Assembly (NCBI GenBank): GCA_004020875.1
Contig: SAPZ01000025.1
Location: 1 to 64,000, forward strand
Length of the DNA: 64,000 nucleotides
Direction: 5' to 3'
From: Mesorhizobium sp.
GTDB lineage: Bacteria; Pseudomonadota; Alphaproteobacteria; Rhizobiales; Rhizobiaceae
Below the pieces are notes generated by a model, which did no database searches, was not told the DNA's origin, and saw only the letters and a list, made by a program, of their open reading frames with translations. Positions 8,369-16,753 of this stretch are shown here, in pieces (position 1 is the first letter of the stretch; every line of letters starts with the position of its first letter). The position numbers and the translations under genes are program-made.

Positions 8369-9952
8369 ATGTCGCAGGAACTCGATTATCTCAGCCCCCG
8401 CGTCGCTGCGGGCCGGCTGAGCCGGCGTGAATTTCTTGGCCGCGCAACGGCGCTCGGCGTCTCGGCGACGTTTGCGAATTCGCTCCTTACTAGCGACGCG
8501 CGAGCGGAGGGGCCGGTACGCGGCGGTATCCTTAAGGGCGGCCTTTCTGGAGGTAGCGCGACCGATAGTCTCGATCCGGCTACGTTCTCGACTTTGTCGT
8601 CGATTTTCGGCGCCTGCTGGGGCGAGTATCTCGTTGCGATGGTGCCAGACGGCGGACTGGAAAACCGCATAGCTGAAAGCGTTGAGGCCAGCAAGGACGC
8701 CAAAACCTGGACGATGAAGATCCGCAAGGGGCTCGAGTTCCACAACGGCAAGGCCGTGACAGCGAAGGATGTGGCGGCGACTCTCGAGCGTCACTCTGAC
8801 CCGAAGTCGAAGTCTGGCGCGCTGGGCGTGCTGAAGAGCATCGACACCATCAACGCGAATGGTGACGAAGTGGTCGTAACGTTGAAGGATGCCAATGCTG
8901 ACTTCCCTTACCTTATGACCGACTATCACCTCATTATTCAGCCGAATGGGGGGAAGGACAATCCAGCCGAAGGCATCAGCGCTGGGCCGTATAAGGCGAG
9001 CGTCAACGAGCCCGGCGTTCGGTACGGCGGCGAGCGTTTCGCCAATTTCTGGCAGCCAGATAAGATGGGTTTTGCCGACCAGGTTGAGCTCCTCGCCATC
9101 AATGACGCGACGGCTCGTATCTCCGCGCTGCAGGCCGGCCAGGTGCATATAATCGACAAGGTCGAGCCCAAGGTCATCGATCTAATCAAGCGGGCGCCCA
9201 ACTTGAAAGTGGAGGCCGTCTCGGGTCCCGGCTACTATTGCTTCAACATGTTCTGCGACACCGCGCCCTTCGACAACAACGATCTGAGAATGGCATTAAA
9301 GCTTGCAATCGACCGTCAGGAGATGCTCGATAAAATCCTACGCGGCTACGGCACGCTCGGCAACGACTTCCCGATCAACAACGCATACAGCCTGTTTCCC
9401 CAAGACATCCCCCAGCGCGAATTCGATACCGACCAAGCCAAGCATTATTACAAAAAATCTGGTCACAACGGCCCAATCCTCCTTCGGGTCGCCAACGCCG
9501 GCTTCCCTGGAGCGGTCGATGCTGCACAACTCTACCAGCAGAGCTGTGCCAAAGCCGGCATCGCCCTTGAGATCCAGCGCGTGCCAGACGACGGCTTCTG
9601 GTCGGAGGTCTGGAACAAACAACCCTTCTGCAATACTTACTGGTCAGGCCGAGCGACGCAGGACCAGATGTACTCGACCACGTATCTGTCAACGGCCGAA
9701 TGGAACGACACCCACTTCTCTAACGAGAAGTTCGACAAGCTTCTCATCGAAGCGCGCGCTGAACTCGATCAGGATAAGCGGAAGAACCTCTATCGCGAGA
9801 TAGCCATCATTGTTCGCGATGAGGGAGGCGTGATCGTGCCAATGTTCAACCAGGCCGTCGACGCTATTTCCGACAAGGTTGGCGGCTATGTCGCTTGGCA
9901 CGACGCTCTGATGAACAGCTTGGCTTTTACCAAATGCTGGCTAAAGGCCTAG
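8369..9952 (+). CDS. Peptide/opine-type ABC transporter solute-binding protein (SBP 2)
   Basis: 527 residues, a tandem paralogue of SBP 1 with the same start MSQELDYLS, the same GAGGAGCATCCAA ribosome-site context and the same twin-arginine motif SRREFLG. The signal region ends near SDARAEG. The body is strongly conserved (FHNGKAVTAKDVAATLERHS, CFNMFCDTAPFDNNDLRMAL). Differences gather in the segments around residues 60-110 and at the C terminus, so the two proteins may bind related but distinct ligands. It lies ~730 bases before the permease genes, so the pair of SBPs probably shares one membrane complex. The signal peptide predicts a Tat-exported periplasmic protein. Confidence 0.93.
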   Translation: MSQELDYLSPRVAAGRLSRREFLGRATALGVSATFANSLLTSDARAEGPVRGGILKGGLSGGSATDSLDPATFSTLSSIFGACWGEYLVAMVPDGGLENRIAESVEASKDAKTWTMKIRKGLEFHNGKAVTAKDVAATLERHSDPKSKSGALGVLKSIDTINANGDEVVVTLKDANADFPYLMTDYHLIIQPNGGKDNPAEGISAGPYKASVNEPGVRYGGERFANFWQPDKMGFADQVELLAINDATARISALQAGQVHIIDKVEPKVIDLIKRAPNLKVEAVSGPGYYCFNMFCDTAPFDNNDLRMALKLAIDRQEMLDKILRGYGTLGNDFPINNAYSLFPQDIPQREFDTDQAKHYYKKSGHNGPILLRVANAGFPGAVDAAQLYQQSCAKAGIALEIQRVPDDGFWSEVWNKQPFCNTYWSGRATQDQMYSTTYLSTAEWNDTHFSNEKFDKLLIEARAELDQDKRKNLYREIAIIVRDEGGVIVPMFNQAVDAISDKVGGYVAWHDALMNSLAFTKCWLKA

Positions 9953-10583
9953 TTCGTCGGCGTCGTTAACCTTCAGCTCGGACGCTATCCGGCAACTCTC
10001 TCATCGGTTAGGCATAGTTCGCATGATCCGAACAGGGACAGCTCATAAGATCTTGTTTGGTGACGCGATGTAGGTGACCCCCGTCGCCGAGCTGCTTGTT
10101 GGGGATAAGCGCGCCAATTACCCTCACGTTCGAGGGCCGCTATTCCCATCCCGCGATGCCCCGCCGCAAGGCAGGTAGCGTGCTCAATATCGGCATTACA
10201 GTGGCGAAGCGGTTGCCGCGGAGTTCGTTTTGGGGACGTGGGGGTTTTCAGAAACTCGGTATTCCGACAACTGAGTTGTGAATAGGTCTATCTGGAGTTC
10301 AGTCGGAGTGGCCGCAAGGTCGTGACTGCCGCAGTTACCCTGGCGCCCTGAGACTCGATGGCCCTCGTTATAGGGTGCCTGCAGCCACTGCTGTTGATGG
10401 CCATAAGGCGAGGATTTGTCACTCACCCGTTAGTCGTCGCCTTTTGGTCGTGGGCAGCGAGTAAACGGCGGTTTCCTGCGTCGGTAAAGGCAAATTAGCG
10501 CGTTTCGCGCTCATTTAGGTTGATACGTTCACCATACGCGGCCGCCTTGTCGGCCTTAGGGGAACAGTAGTGAGGAACGTCTC
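9953..10583. other. Intergenic region upstream of the permease genes, with a third SBP-type leader
   Basis: No gene recognised. The final ~120 bases resemble the SBP 1 and SBP 2 leaders (operator copy E, then GGCCGCCTTGTCGGCC and GGGGAAC near 10541-10566). They are followed by a truncated SBP start at 10584. Confidence 0.5.
10466..10480 (+). promoter_or_regulatory. Putative operator, copy E
   Basis: CGGCGGTTTCCTGCG, 13 of 15 matches to the palindrome at 18506, ending 103 bases before the mini-ORF at 10584 and ~200 before the permease start. Confidence 0.5.
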
Positions 10584-10676
10584 ATGTCACTTAAACTCGA
10601 CTATCTCAACCGCCGTGGCCAAGGCGGCGAGCACACCAATCCCATGAATGACTCCGCGCTATCCAAATGCTGCTGA
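10584..10676 (+). pseudogene. Third SBP gene collapsed to a 30-codon leader ORF
   Basis: After GAGG at 10572-10575 an ATG begins a 30-residue frame. Its first residues MSLKLDYLNRR match the SBP N terminus (MSQELDYLSLR). Its last residues MNDSALSKCC match the SBP C terminus (SNASALAECWLEA, MNSLAFTKCWLKA). The simplest reading is an SBP gene that lost about 500 internal codons while keeping its promoter-leader and both ends. The stop lies 7 bases before the likely permease start, so translation of this remnant may now couple to the permease. Confidence 0.65.
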
Positions 10677-10683
10677 CGGCGTA

Positions 10684-11655
10684 ATGCGGTTGTCGGCGAT
10701 GTCCCCCATTGTAAGACTGATCACCCAGCGCATCACGCTTGGAATCCTGCTCCTTTTCCTTGTCTCGATTCTAATCTTTGCCGGCACGCAGATCCTGCCA
10801 GGCGACGTCTCGCAAGCCATTCTCGGCCAGTCTGCGACCCCGGAAGCGCTCGCCAACCTGCGGGCCGAGCTGGGCCTTAACGATCCAGCGTATATCCGCT
10901 ATTTCCGCTGGTTGGGCGGTGTGCTGACTGGCGATCTCGGCATCGCGCTCACTTCGCGACAGGAGATTACCGCGACGTTGCTGCCCAGGCTGTGGAATAC
11001 ACTCTTTCTGGCCTTCTGCGCGGCGACTGTGGCTGTCCCGCTCGCTATCATCCTCGGGCTGCTGGCGGTGCGCTATCGCAACGGCGTAATCGACAAGTTG
11101 ATCTCCGGCTTCGCGCTTACCTCAACCTCGCTTCCCGAATTCTTCATCGGCTACCTCCTGGTTTATTTCTTCGCCGTGAAGCTGCAGTGGCTTCCGGGTA
11201 TCTCCACTGTCTACGTTGGCATGCCGTTCCTGGAGCGCATGGAGGCCATCGCCCTCCCTGCGACGGTGCTCACGCTCGTCGTGCTCGCCCACATGATGCG
11301 TATGACGCGCGCCGCGATCCTGAACGTCATGCAGTCGGCCTATATAGAGACGGCCGAGCTCAAGGGGCTGCGGCAGATCGAGATTATCCGTCGCCATGCA
11401 TTCCCGAACGCCATCGCGCCGGTGATCAATGTGGTAATGCTCAACCTGGCCTTCCTGATCGTCGGCGTCGTCGTCGTCGAGGTGATCTTCGTTTACCCCG
11501 GCATGGGGCAGTATCTTGTTGACCATGTCTCGAAGCGCGACGTGCCGGTCGTGCAGGCCGTCGGCCTGATCTTCGCGGCCGTTTATATTGGCCTGAACAT
11601 CATCGCTGACGTCGCCGCAATCATCGCCAACCCGCGGCTGAGGCATCCCAAATGA
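10684..11655 (+). CDS. ABC transporter permease, DppB type
   Basis: 323 residues if started at ATG 10684. ATGs at 10648 and 10699 are alternatives and none has a good ribosome site. 10684 follows the mini-ORF stop by 7 bases and allows coupled translation. Features of the DppB/OppB family are present: an N-terminal membrane helix, LPGDVSQAILG, GDLGIALTSR, then five further hydrophobic segments. The EAA-type loop (IETAELKGLRQIEIIRRHAF) contacts the ATPase, and the family ending is PGMGQYLVDHVSKRD with IANPRLR. It forms one half of the membrane channel for SBP 1 and 2. Its gene overlaps the next by ATGA. Confidence 0.92.
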   Translation: MRLSAMSPIVRLITQRITLGILLLFLVSILIFAGTQILPGDVSQAILGQSATPEALANLRAELGLNDPAYIRYFRWLGGVLTGDLGIALTSRQEITATLLPRLWNTLFLAFCAATVAVPLAIILGLLAVRYRNGVIDKLISGFALTSTSLPEFFIGYLLVYFFAVKLQWLPGISTVYVGMPFLERMEAIALPATVLTLVVLAHMMRMTRAAILNVMQSAYIETAELKGLRQIEIIRRHAFPNAIAPVINVVMLNLAFLIVGVVVVEVIFVYPGMGQYLVDHVSKRDVPVVQAVGLIFAAVYIGLNIIADVAAIIANPRLRHPK

Positions 11656-12506
11656 GCGTCTCGTCAGCCCCACTCGCCAAAGGCCGGCGTCGCATACCCA
11701 TCGGTGCCGCGATCGGTCTGTTCTTCATCGGATTGTTCCTCTTCGCGGCGACTTTCGCGCCGCTGATCTCACCGCATCCACTGGGCGAGATCGTCGGCGA
11801 CGTTTGGATGCCCATGTCCGGCGAGCACTGGTTCGGCACTGACAATCTCGGAAGGGATCTGCTCTCGCGCATGATTTATGGCGCCCGCACTACGATCTTG
11901 ATCGCGGCGGCCGCTACTGCGCTTTCCTTTACGCTTGGGTCGATACTCGGCTTCACCGCAGCCGTCGTCGGTGGCTGGTTCGACATGACGATGTCGCGGT
12001 TCGTGGATCTGTTGATGTCGATCCCGACGCTGATCTTCGGTCTTGTCGTGCTGTCGGTGCTCCCATCCAACGTGGTGACACTGATATTAGTCATGGGTAC
12101 ATTGGACTCTACCCGCGTTTACCGGCTGTCACGCGCGGTCGCCGCCGACATCAACGCAATGGACTTCGTCGAGGCGGCCAAATTGCGGGGCGAAGACCGC
12201 GCCTGGATCATCTTCCGCGAGATTTTGCCCAATGCGCTGTCGCCGCTAGTCTCCGAACTCGGCCTGCGCTTCATCTTCGCGGTGCTCTTCCTGTCTGCCC
12301 TGTCCTTCCTTGGGCTTGGTGTGCAGCCGCCACAAGCCGACTGGGGCGGAATGGTGAAAGAGAACAAAGATGGCATTGTTTTCGGTATTTCCGCTGCCCT
12401 TATCCCAGCCGGGGCCATCGCAGCACTCGCCATCTCAGTCAATCTCGTCGCGGATTGGATCCTTAACCGGACCACCTCTCTCAGGGGAGGGCGCGGCAAT
12501 GCCTAA
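11652..12506 (+). CDS. ABC transporter permease, DppC type
   Basis: 284 residues, starting in the ATGA overlap with the DppB-type gene. The DppC/OppC signature WFGTDNLGRDLLSRMIYGAR spans residues ~58-77. An EAA loop (FVEAAKLRGEDRAWIIFREI) and several membrane helices follow, with the terminal family motif LGLGVQPPQADWGGMV near 218. It pairs with the DppB-type protein as the second channel subunit. A decayed copy of residues ~155-220 lies at 21612-21800 with high nucleotide similarity, so a related transporter once stood there. It overlaps the ATPase gene start by 8 bases. Confidence 0.92.
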   Translation: MSVSSAPLAKGRRRIPIGAAIGLFFIGLFLFAATFAPLISPHPLGEIVGDVWMPMSGEHWFGTDNLGRDLLSRMIYGARTTILIAAAATALSFTLGSILGFTAAVVGGWFDMTMSRFVDLLMSIPTLIFGLVVLSVLPSNVVTLILVMGTLDSTRVYRLSRAVAADINAMDFVEAAKLRGEDRAWIIFREILPNALSPLVSELGLRFIFAVLFLSALSFLGLGVQPPQADWGGMVKENKDGIVFGISAALIPAGAIAALAISVNLVADWILNRTTSLRGGRGNA

Positions 12507-14169
12507 GGCGGTAATGAAACGACCTCATGACGAAAGCTGCTCGTTGCTCGAAATCAGGAAACTGCGGATCGAAGCAACCTCCTACTCGCCGGGGGGCGCT
12601 CCGCAAAATACCGTCATCGTGGACGACGTTTCGCTAAAGCTGGAGAAAGGCCGCGTCTTGGGCCTGATCGGCGAGTCCGGCGCCGGCAAATCGACTATTG
12701 GCCTGGCCTCGATGGGATATGGGCGAGGCGGCGTGCGCATCACCGGGGGCGAAGTCCTCCTCAACGGGCGCAACATTCTAGCAGGGGGCGTCCAGGGATT
12801 GCGCAAAGTGCGCGGCAACAAGGTCTGTTATGTCGCGCAGTCGGCTGCCGCAGCGTTCAACCCGGCGCTTCGTTTGATGGAGCAAGTCATAGAGTCCGCG
12901 TTGCTGCATCGTGTCGCGACCCGAGCCGAGGCGGAGAGGCGCGCCATGGCGCTGTTCAAGAAGCTCGGCCTGCCCAACCCGGAAACCATCGGCCGTCGTT
13001 ACCCGCACCAGGTTTCGGGCGGTCAATTGCAGCGCGTCATGACAGCCATGGCGCTATGCTCCGAGCCCGACCTTATCGTCTTTGACGAGCCCACCACGGC
13101 GCTTGATGTGACGACACAGATCGATGTGCTCGCGGCAATAAAGGATGCAATCCGTGATACTGGCGTCGCGGCCCTTTATATTACACATGACCTCGCGGTA
13201 GTTGCCCAGGTCTCGGACGAGATTATGGTGCTGCGCCACGGCAAGATGGTCGAGCATGGCGAGACGCGGCAGATCATCGAGGCGCCGCGGATGGACTACA
13301 CCAAGGCGCTCGTGTCGATACGCTCGATCGAGCATGAAGAGAAGAAGCCGACGACGAAGCCTCTGTTGTCGGTGAGGAACATCATCGCCGGTTACGGCGG
13401 CGGTGCCGTGAAGGTTCTGCAGGACGTCTCGGTCGACGTCCGTCCCGGCCAGACGTTGGCCGTGGTAGGCGAGTCCGGCTCGGGCAAATCCACGCTTGCC
13501 CGCGTAATCACCGGACTGCTGCCGCCGCTTTCGGGCAGTATCACCTTCGCCGGTCGTACGCTCACGCCGAGGCTCGCCGACCGTTCCAGGGACGATCTGC
13601 GCGAATTGCAGATGATCTACCAGATGGCCGACGTGGCGATGAACCCGCGCCAGACCGTCGGAACCATCATTGGCCGCCCGCTAGAATTCTATTTCGGCAT
13701 GCGCGGATGCGAGCGCAACGCCCGAGTGGCCGAGCTTCTGGAAGAGATCGAGATGGGCAAGGGTTTCGTCGACCGCTATCCTGCCGAGCTCTCGGGCGGA
13801 CAGAAGCAGCGCGTCTGCATCGCTCGCGCGCTAGCAGCCAAGCCGAAACTCATCATTTGCGACGAGGTGACCAGCGCGCTCGACCCGCTGGTGGCCGACG
13901 GCATCCTCAAGCTGTTGCTCCGCCTGCAGAAGATCGAGGAGGTGGCTTATCTGTTCATCACCCACGATCTCGCGACGGTGAAGGCGATCGCCGATTCCAT
14001 CGCAGTGATGTATCGCGGAAAGGTCGTGCGCTACGGCCCCAAGACCGAGGTGCTCACCCCGCCCTTCGACGCCTATACGGACCTGCTGCTCTCCTCGGCT
14101 CCCGAGATAGAGCTCGGCTGGCTGGAAAACGCCATCAAGGGACGCCGCATGGAGAGCGCTGGAAACTGA
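12499..14169 (+). CDS. Fused double ABC ATPase (DppD-DppF type)
   Basis: 556 residues from ATG 12499, preceded by GGGGAGGG and overlapping the permease stop. Two complete ATPase domains are fused. Domain 1 has Walker A GESGAGKST (residues 58-66), signature VSGGQLQRV and Walker B LIVFDEP. Domain 2 has Walker A GESGSGKST (from 324), signature LSGGQKQRV and a Walker B LIICDEV. Most Dpp/Opp systems encode these as separate DppD and DppF proteins, as transporter B does at 51575-53607. The fused form is a known variant (as in GsiA/YejF-like proteins). It energises import by transporter A. No later gene is close enough to belong to the operon. Confidence 0.93.
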   Translation: MPKAVMKRPHDESCSLLEIRKLRIEATSYSPGGAPQNTVIVDDVSLKLEKGRVLGLIGESGAGKSTIGLASMGYGRGGVRITGGEVLLNGRNILAGGVQGLRKVRGNKVCYVAQSAAAAFNPALRLMEQVIESALLHRVATRAEAERRAMALFKKLGLPNPETIGRRYPHQVSGGQLQRVMTAMALCSEPDLIVFDEPTTALDVTTQIDVLAAIKDAIRDTGVAALYITHDLAVVAQVSDEIMVLRHGKMVEHGETRQIIEAPRMDYTKALVSIRSIEHEEKKPTTKPLLSVRNIIAGYGGGAVKVLQDVSVDVRPGQTLAVVGESGSGKSTLARVITGLLPPLSGSITFAGRTLTPRLADRSRDDLRELQMIYQMADVAMNPRQTVGTIIGRPLEFYFGMRGCERNARVAELLEEIEMGKGFVDRYPAELSGGQKQRVCIARALAAKPKLIICDEVTSALDPLVADGILKLLLRLQKIEEVAYLFITHDLATVKAIADSIAVMYRGKVVRYGPKTEVLTPPFDAYTDLLLSSAPEIELGWLENAIKGRRMESAGN

Positions 14170-14703
14170 GCTCAGCGGAGCACGGTAATGGCGTTACAAG
14201 CACTCCGACTGGTTGAGGGGGGCGCCAGGTAGGCGGCGGCAATTTTCGACTTGGCAGCGAAGTTCAGGCAGGTCACCGACTGAGGGCAGGGCAAGAGCGC
14301 CTGCCGGCGCACGCCCAATGACGAGTGGGGAGGCAGCTGAAACAGAGCGGAAATTGCTTAATCTGAATCCAGCTGATCGGGGTGAATCCCAAGCTCGATA
14401 CCCCAAGCTGCTGGATCGACCAAAGACGTAACGCGACGCTTTTTTCCTCTCCGGCTTTCCTAAATGTGGCCCACTGAGATGGATGATAACCGTAGAGTGA
14501 GTGTCTGCGAGTCTGATGTCCGGCCGGAATCTCGCCGCTGTCGGTCCATCTTGCCGTCCCGTTCAAATCCAAGCAGGCAGCCAGCCATACTTCGGCGGCA
14601 CAGCTCAAGACGGGCATTGGGAAGCGAATAATTCGCGTTCTTTCGGCTGGCTTGTGCGCTGAGTTCGGCTACGGCGACGGATGCACCAAGGTGCACCTAC
14701 AGC
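14170..14703. other. Convergent intergenic region
   Basis: About 530 bases between the ATPase gene and the oppositely oriented SDR gene. I see no gene and no clear terminator. Confidence 0.5.
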
Positions 14704-15501
14704 TTACATTACGAGGCGGCTGCCGCCTCCATCAATCACTATTGTCGTGCCATTGATATACCTTGCTCGGTCACCGACGATAAATCCAACTAGCTCCGCG
14801 AGTTCGTCGGCAGTTCCAATCCGCCCCAAGGGATTGGTGTTGGCCACACGTTCGATAGCGGCATCTCGATTGAGGCCTTCGTCGACCATCAACGCCTCAA
14901 TTCTTTTGTGAACTCTGCCTGTGTCAAAATAACCAGGCGCGACAACGTTCACGCGAACACCACTTCCGGAAAGTGTGTCTGCGAGGTGCTTGGCTAATAC
15001 TGCTATTCCGGCACGCATGACGTTCGATAGGAGTAGGTGACCTGTCACCTCGTGCACGCCTGCCGAGGAAACATAGACGATATCACCCCCACGACCTGAC
15101 GCTTTCATTGCAGCGGCTGCCGCTCGCGACACCCTCACTGCACTCATGAGAAGCGTCTCATAGGAATGATCCCAATCATCGTCGTCTAGGTCTTCGAGAG
15201 TTCCGTACGGCATATGACCAGAATTTACGACGAGGCAATCAATGCTCCCGAGGAGTTCCAAAGTGCGTTGCAACAACTTGTCGACATCGGCTCGCCGAGC
15301 TAAGTCTGCAATTATACCATGAGCGCCTGCGCATCCCTCAATTTTCTGTAGATCACCTACAGCTCTGTCTAATGACGCCTTGTTACGACCACAAATAACA
15401 ACTTCCGAGCGGTTTTTAGCTAGTCGTTTGGCGATGGCCAAGCCAAGACCCTTGCTACTGGCCATTACCAGAACTTTTCGACCATGATCATTCATAGCCA
15501 T
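14704..15501 (-). CDS. SDR-family oxidoreductase with atypical active site
   Basis: 265 residues of short-chain dehydrogenase/reductase type. The nucleotide-binding motif ASSKGLGLAIAK lies near residue 14, VVNSGHMPYG replaces the usual NNAG segment, VYVSSAG is near 140, and the family ending is YINGTTIVIDGGGSR. The usual Tyr-x-x-x-Lys pair is missing: the segment after the catalytic Ser reads LLLSNVMRAGIAVLAK, with no Tyr at the expected place. Proteins with this LSNxxR pattern form a known SDR side branch of unclear chemistry. It is the third and last gene of an operon running from 17944, after the M20 and class V genes. ATG at 15501 is one of two close Met codons; 15495 is possible. Confidence 0.85.
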   Translation of the reverse strand: MAMNDHGRKVLVMASSKGLGLAIAKRLAKNRSEVVICGRNKASLDRAVGDLQKIEGCAGAHGIIADLARRADVDKLLQRTLELLGSIDCLVVNSGHMPYGTLEDLDDDDWDHSYETLLMSAVRVSRAAAAAMKASGRGGDIVYVSSAGVHEVTGHLLLSNVMRAGIAVLAKHLADTLSGSGVRVNVVAPGYFDTGRVHKRIEALMVDEGLNRDAAIERVANTNPLGRIGTADELAELVGFIVGDRARYINGTTIVIDGGGSRLVM

Positions 15502-15578
15502 GATCTATTCCCGATTGAGAGTGGTCGTCACTGCGTGCCGCCAAGCATCCTTGCTAATCTCTATTTGCGGTTCCAAAG

Positions 15579-16721
15579 CTAGTAACTGAGCATTATGCGT
15601 CTGTATATTTCAACGCACCTTTCAAGTTGATCCAATTCAATGAACTCATTATTTGTGTGAGCGCGATCAATGCTTCCTGGCCCGAGCACGATGCATGGGA
15701 TGCCGGCCAATGATAGCTGACTAGCATCCGTGCCGTACGGCACTCCAATGTACTTGCCCGTCCCGGCAACTTCGGCACAGGCCTGCGCTGCCACGGAAGC
15801 TATCTTGCTCGACTCGGCACTGTCCGGAGCAGGATCTTCAAGCGCGGGCAGTAATGATCGGACCTTGATGTCTTCGCGATCCCGCAAACCTTGCAGTATG
15901 TTCTCCACTTCTGCCAACGCCTGCTCCGGTCGCTCTCCTGGAACGAGACGTCGATCCACCCAGATGCGGCACGATGGAGGAACCGTCGTCAATTCCAGGC
16001 CACCCTCGATAAGACTTACCGTCAAAGTTGGAGGACTGACCAAAGGCTGGGTGCGGGAAGCGAGATCCTCTCCGTGTTCGTTGAGCGCCAATATGACCTT
16101 TGCCATGCCTGAGATTGCATTGACTCCGAGATGCGGCTTCGAAGTGTGAGCAGGGACACCCTGAACCTCGATTTGCCAGCGGACCGACCCCTTGTGGGCG
16201 ACTACAAGCTCAAGCTCGGTTGGTTCACCAACAACCGCGGCATCATACGACTTGCCGGAGAGAGCGATGGCGCGAGCGCCGATCTTGCGGTACTCTTCAT
16301 CAATGCTGGCGGCAACGACAATTGTGGCATTTGGCTGACGGTCCCCTAAGGTACTCAGGGCGATCATCATTGCAGAGAGGGAACCCTTTGTGTCGCAACT
16401 TCCCCTACCGTAGAGTCGATTATCCTTCAATTCGGGAGAAAATGGATCGGAAGCCCAATTATCAGTGGGCACTGTGTCCATATGGGCCACAAAAAGAAGG
16501 CGCCGACTAGGGTCTTTGCCTGAGATCCAGGTCAAGAAATTCGAGCGGCCGTCGACAACGTGCTGGAGTTCATAAGGCAGGTTTCGGTCCCGGCAAAACC
16601 TTTCAAGATATTCGGCGACCCGCTGTTCTCCGCTGCCCTTGGGTGAAAGCGAAGGGTTTACGCTTTCAATTTTGACAAGGTCTTGAAGAAGCGCCACGGT
16701 ATCTGCGCTTGGCGATGACAT
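15579..16721 (-). CDS. M20-family deacylase (ArgE/DapE type)
   Basis: 380 residues. The start at 16721 is chosen because AGGAG lies 6 bases upstream; an upstream in-frame Met at 16766 would overlap the preceding gene. Metal-site motifs of dinuclear zinc M20 amidohydrolases are all visible: VAHMDTVP (His, Asp), GRGSCDTKG, the Glu pair in DEEYRKIG, VVGEPTEL, and the late His in RAHTNNEF. The dimerisation domain occupies roughly residues 175-285. Family members such as acetylornithine deacetylase and succinyl-diaminopimelate desuccinylase remove an acyl group from an amino-acid nitrogen. The exact acyl-amino acid is unknown. The gene sits between a PLP enzyme and an SDR in one operon, which suggests stepwise breakdown of an N-acyl amino acid. 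Confidence 0.9.
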   Translation of the reverse strand: MSSPSADTVALLQDLVKIESVNPSLSPKGSGEQRVAEYLERFCRDRNLPYELQHVVDGRSNFLTWISGKDPSRRLLFVAHMDTVPTDNWASDPFSPELKDNRLYGRGSCDTKGSLSAMMIALSTLGDRQPNATIVVAASIDEEYRKIGARAIALSGKSYDAAVVGEPTELELVVAHKGSVRWQIEVQGVPAHTSKPHLGVNAISGMAKVILALNEHGEDLASRTQPLVSPPTLTVSLIEGGLELTTVPPSCRIWVDRRLVPGERPEQALAEVENILQGLRDREDIKVRSLLPALEDPAPDSAESSKIASVAAQACAEVAGTGKYIGVPYGTDASQLSLAGIPCIVLGPGSIDRAHTNNEFIELDQLERCVEIYRRIMLSY

Positions 16722-16753
16722 AAATTCTCCTATCCGCTTGTGATTTGGCGCAG

